NCBI RefSeq assembly: GCF_000430665.1
Contig: NZ_AUML01000009.1
Coordinates: 62,001 to 126,000, forward strand
Source: Aquimarina muelleri DSM 19832
GTDB lineage: Bacteria; Bacteroidota; Bacteroidia; Flavobacteriales; Flavobacteriaceae
Reading direction: 5' to 3'
DNA: 64,000 nucleotides
Shown piece by piece: positions 61,756 through 64,000 of this stretch. The notes beneath the pieces were generated by a model. That model did not search any database. It was given only the letters and a program-made list of their open reading frames with translations, and was not told where the DNA came from. The first letter of the stretch is position 1; the number at the start of each line of letters is the position of its first letter. The translations under genes and the position numbers were made by a program.

Positions 61756-61763
61756 TATTTTTG
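61756..61763 (+). promoter_or_regulatory. -7 box upstream of the GT2 gene
   Basis: TATTTTTG followed by CAA fits TAnnTTTG and lies 21 bp before the ATG at 61785. The nearest TTG is too close (12-bp spacer). Confidence 0.4.
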
Positions 61764-61784
61764 CAAATTAATACAAGGTACAGT

Positions 61785-62759
61785 ATGCGTATTTCTCCAT
61801 TTTTATCCATAGTAATTCCAGTATATAACGAGCAAGGAAACACCAGCTTATTAACAGAGGCTATTGAAAAAGCATTACACGATTATAAATATGAAATAAT
61901 ATATGTAGACGACTTTTCTACAGATAATACAAGACAAGAAATTAAAGCGTTAAAAAATCCGAATGTAGCTCTTATTGAGCTTAAAAGAAATTATGGACAA
62001 AGTTCTGCTTTGGCTGCCGGAATAGAATATGCAAGAGGAAATTATATTGTTACCTTAGATGGGGATATGCAAAATGATCCGTCTGATATTCCTAGAATGT
62101 TAGAAATAGCGATTCGCGAAGAGTGGGATCTAGTAACAGGAATACGACAAAAAAGAAAAGATAATTTTGTTAGAACACTACCTTCAAAAATAGCAAATTA
62201 TATTATTAGAAAAGCAACCAAATTTCATATTACAGATGCCGGATGTGCTTTAAAAGTAATGACTGCAGAAACAGCAAAAGGGATTCCACTTTATGGCGAA
62301 ATGCATCGATTTATTGCATTAAACGCCCACATAGATGGCGCACTTATTACTGAGGTTCCTGTAAGGCATCATCCCAGAAAATTTGGAGTATCTAAATATG
62401 GATTAGGGAGAACTTTTAAAGTAATGAATGATCTTTTGCTTATTCTTTTTCAACGTAAGTACCTACAAAAACCGTTATATTTATTCGGCAATATAGGAAT
62501 GTTGTTTTTTGGGACAGGAATGTTAATCAATATATACCTTATTATAGTTAAACTAATGGGTAATGATATAGGAACAAGGCCTTTACTGCTACTAGGTATT
62601 TTATTGATATTAGTAGGAATTCAATTTTTTACTATTGGGATCGTCACCGATCTTTTAATGAGAACCTATTATGAATCTCAAAATAAAACACCTTATAATA
62701 TAAGAAAAATCACCACTTTTGAAAACAAAGAAAAAAAAACTGCTCTCCACGTTTTTTAA
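61785..62759 (+). CDS. GT2-family polyprenyl-phosphate glycosyltransferase (DPM1/GtrB-like)
   Basis: The 324-residue protein has an N-terminal GT-A domain with SIVIPVYNEQGN, YVDDFSTDNT and the DxD-type TLDGDMQNDPSDIP. Two C-terminal membrane helices follow (about 225-250 and 262-290). This layout belongs to enzymes that load a sugar onto undecaprenyl phosphate on the cytoplasmic side. The start at ATG 61785 (MRISPFLSIVIPVYNE) is preferred over a frame extending 13 codons further. Its end overlaps the next gene by 41 bp, so the two are coupled. Confidence 0.9.
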   Translation: MRISPFLSIVIPVYNEQGNTSLLTEAIEKALHDYKYEIIYVDDFSTDNTRQEIKALKNPNVALIELKRNYGQSSALAAGIEYARGNYIVTLDGDMQNDPSDIPRMLEIAIREEWDLVTGIRQKRKDNFVRTLPSKIANYIIRKATKFHITDAGCALKVMTAETAKGIPLYGEMHRFIALNAHIDGALITEVPVRHHPRKFGVSKYGLGRTFKVMNDLLLILFQRKYLQKPLYLFGNIGMLFFGTGMLINIYLIIVKLMGNDIGTRPLLLLGILLILVGIQFFTIGIVTDLLMRTYYESQNKTPYNIRKITTFENKEKKTALHVF

Positions 62760-63627
62760 AATTGGGGTAACCGTTTTACTACTATATATTATTTTTACTA
62801 AAATCCCATTTGATGAGGTATGGAGTACTATTAAAAAATCAAACACTTTATATCTTAGCCTTGCTATACTTTGCTTTATTTTATCACAATGGATTTCTGC
62901 CAAAAGATTATTAGTTCTTTTTAAAGCAGTACATTTTTATCTATCTGCTAGAAGTAATTATATTCTATATCTAATAGGAATGTTTTATAATTTTTTTATT
63001 CCTGGAGGAATAGGGGGTGATGCGTATAAGGTATATATCCTAAACAAAAAATTTAAATGGTCTATAAAAAAACTATCTGCTGCTGTTTTATTAGATAGAT
63101 TTATAGGGTTAACTGCTATTGGTATTCTACTTATTATCCTATTAGCATGTGTTCCTTTAGTTATAAAACTAAATCTAATTTGGGCGGCTCCTTTTGTTTT
63201 AATACTTGGGGTATTGGGGTCTTACCTCTTTACTAAACAAATGTTTCCTTCCTTTTTATCTGTATATCCAAAAACATTACTATTATCTGTTTGTATACAA
63301 TTATTACAATGTATTTGCCTTGTATTTATTGTTAAGAGTATTTCTCCCGTAGAAACAGATCAATATATTACTTATGTTATTGTGTTTTTAATTTCTTCGG
63401 TTTTATCGGTTTTCTCCTTTTCTGGTATTGGAGTAAGAGAAATGATTTTTTATCAGGCATCTTCTCTGTTTATATTTAATAGTACTACAGCAGTTACTAT
63501 AGGTGTTTTATTTTCTATTATTACAGCTTTTATTTCTCTATTTGGTTTTATTTTTCATGTCAAAAAACCAGAATTAAAATGTATAAACACAAATTATATT
63601 ACCAGTTTAACTCGCTTTGTGCAGTAG
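62719..63627 (+). CDS. Lysylphosphatidylglycerol synthase TM-region (UPF0104/AglD2-type) protein
   Basis: The 302-residue protein has about eight membrane helices and the family pattern of this flippase-like superfamily: QWISAKRLLVLFKA, FYNFFIPGGIGGDAYKVYIL and FSGIGVREMIFYQ. Members translocate or modify lipid-linked substrates. Here it probably moves the GT2 product to the periplasm for the GT39 enzyme. The proposed start is TTG 62719 (first residues MKTKKKKLLSTFF), overlapping the GT2 gene; no suitable ATG exists. The last residues (TSLTRFVQ) and the stop are encoded within the left end of a foldback element. Confidence 0.82.
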   Translation: MKTKKKKLLSTFFKIGVTVLLLYIIFTKIPFDEVWSTIKKSNTLYLSLAILCFILSQWISAKRLLVLFKAVHFYLSARSNYILYLIGMFYNFFIPGGIGGDAYKVYILNKKFKWSIKKLSAAVLLDRFIGLTAIGILLIILLACVPLVIKLNLIWAAPFVLILGVLGSYLFTKQMFPSFLSVYPKTLLLSVCIQLLQCICLVFIVKSISPVETDQYITYVIVFLISSVLSVFSFSGIGVREMIFYQASSLFIFNSTTAVTIGVLFSIITAFISLFGFIFHVKKPELKCINTNYITSLTRFVQ

Positions 63628-63858
63628 AACTTCGTAATGAAGCTTGAAGATGCTATAATACGATTTATGAATAAAAATCTCGCATATAATCGCATTCTTT
63701 TTCTACTATATTTTCTTCATAAAATGAAACAATAGGCTATGACTATTCTTTAATTTGATTCATCAATCTAGCGAAAAACCTTTGCAATTACTTATACGCA
63801 ATTCTCATCCGTAAATCGTATAAGATGTAGTAGGTTTTCTACTGCATAAAATGGGGGC
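63605..63858 (+). repeat. Foldback (MITE-like) element, copy 3
   Basis: The 254-bp copy starts within the 3' end of the flippase-like gene at TTTAACTCGC and GTGCAGTAGAACTTCGTAAT and ends TTTTCTACTGCATAAAATGG. The left interior GAAGCTTGAAGATGCTATAA matches copies 1 and 2. The middle is about 100 bp longer, with an AATCGCATTCTTTTTCTACT-like stretch. Confidence 0.8.
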
Positions 63859-63931
63859 AATGGTATAGTCTATACTCTGGAAATTGATAAGGGGTTAAAA
63901 ATAATTATACCTAGCCAAAATTTATACCAAA

Positions 63932-63967
63932 AAAAACCCTTGTTAATGGCCATTAACAAGGGTTTTT
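63932..63967. terminator. Perfect palindromic terminator near the right edge
   Basis: A 36-bp perfect palindrome (AAAAACCCTTGTTAATGG and complement) with A and T runs works in both directions. On the minus strand it may end a gene starting outside the window; the last 12 bases read Leu-Ala-Asp-stop in that direction, which is suggestive only. Confidence 0.85.
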
Positions 63968-64000
63968 AATGATAATTATTTAGAAAACTTAGTCTGCTAG

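Overview
The window looks like chromosomal DNA of a marine-type member of the Flavobacteriaceae (Bacteroidota); an Aquimarina-like genus is a guess. The support is AT-rich DNA, genes without strong Shine-Dalgarno sites but often preceded by the Bacteroidota promoter box TAnnTTTG, a SusC-like TonB-dependent receptor, a type IX secretion (T9SS) sorting domain, many Cys-lipidated lipoproteins, and typical flavobacterial gene orders (DUF177-pdxA-ribE; mce-rbfA-lolE-like; ileS-dksA-like-lspA; uvrC-patatin). There is no rRNA, CRISPR array, prophage or intact insertion sequence, and only one tRNA.

Layout. 1-2621: the end of a DUF177/YceD gene, pdxA, ribE and a 51-aa gene. 3094-6410: a Cys/His-rich orphan, tRNA(CAU), mce, rbfA and a LolC/E-type permease. 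6411-12214: a repeat-rich gap, dusB, a structured leader, lepA, guanine deaminase, a HAD phosphatase and YjbQ. 12312-15202: a membrane protein, a MauG/CcpA-type dihaem peroxidase lipoprotein, a 21-bp minisatellite and a helical orphan. 15280-27040 (minus strand): a TonB receptor, then pgi, an M23 peptidase, tryptophan dioxygenase and DUF3108 in a tight operon, preceded by fahA, hppD and hmgA. Together these give aromatic amino acid breakdown: 4-hydroxyphenylpyruvate to homogentisate to maleylacetoacetate, and fumarylacetoacetate to fumarate plus acetoacetate, beside the first step of the kynurenine route. 27218-34262: a patatin-barrel protein and uvrC, divergent from rimK, an aspartoacylase-like gene and 5-formyl-THF cyclo-ligase.

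34763-49283: lspA, a DksA-like protein, ileS, an omega-amidase, an Ig-like lipoprotein, comF, a coiled-coil membrane protein, glyS, a large T9SS cargo protein and a small lipoprotein. 49434-56854: exonuclease III, an OmpA-family lipoprotein, two small exported orphans, a large exported TPR-CHAT protein and a minimal S24/S26 peptidase-like protein. 57931-63627: a small exported protein, an aldo/keto reductase, and an envelope glycosylation module of a GT39 transferase, a polyprenyl-phosphate GT2 and a flippase-like membrane protein.

The least explained material is non-coding. A foldback element family with about 24-bp terminal inverted repeats occurs three times, always in the same orientation downstream of plus-strand genes. 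A 270-bp GC-richer island at 57211-57480 holds a perfect 48-bp palindrome and a long nested stem whose imperfections are mostly G-U pairs on one strand. A perfect 30-bp direct repeat flanks the TPR-CHAT gene. An 11-unit, 21-bp minisatellite keeps a heptapeptide frame open. Two other palindromic repeat families are scattered between genes. I recognise no complete, clearly novel enzymatic system; these elements and the exported TPR-CHAT locus are the best leads.
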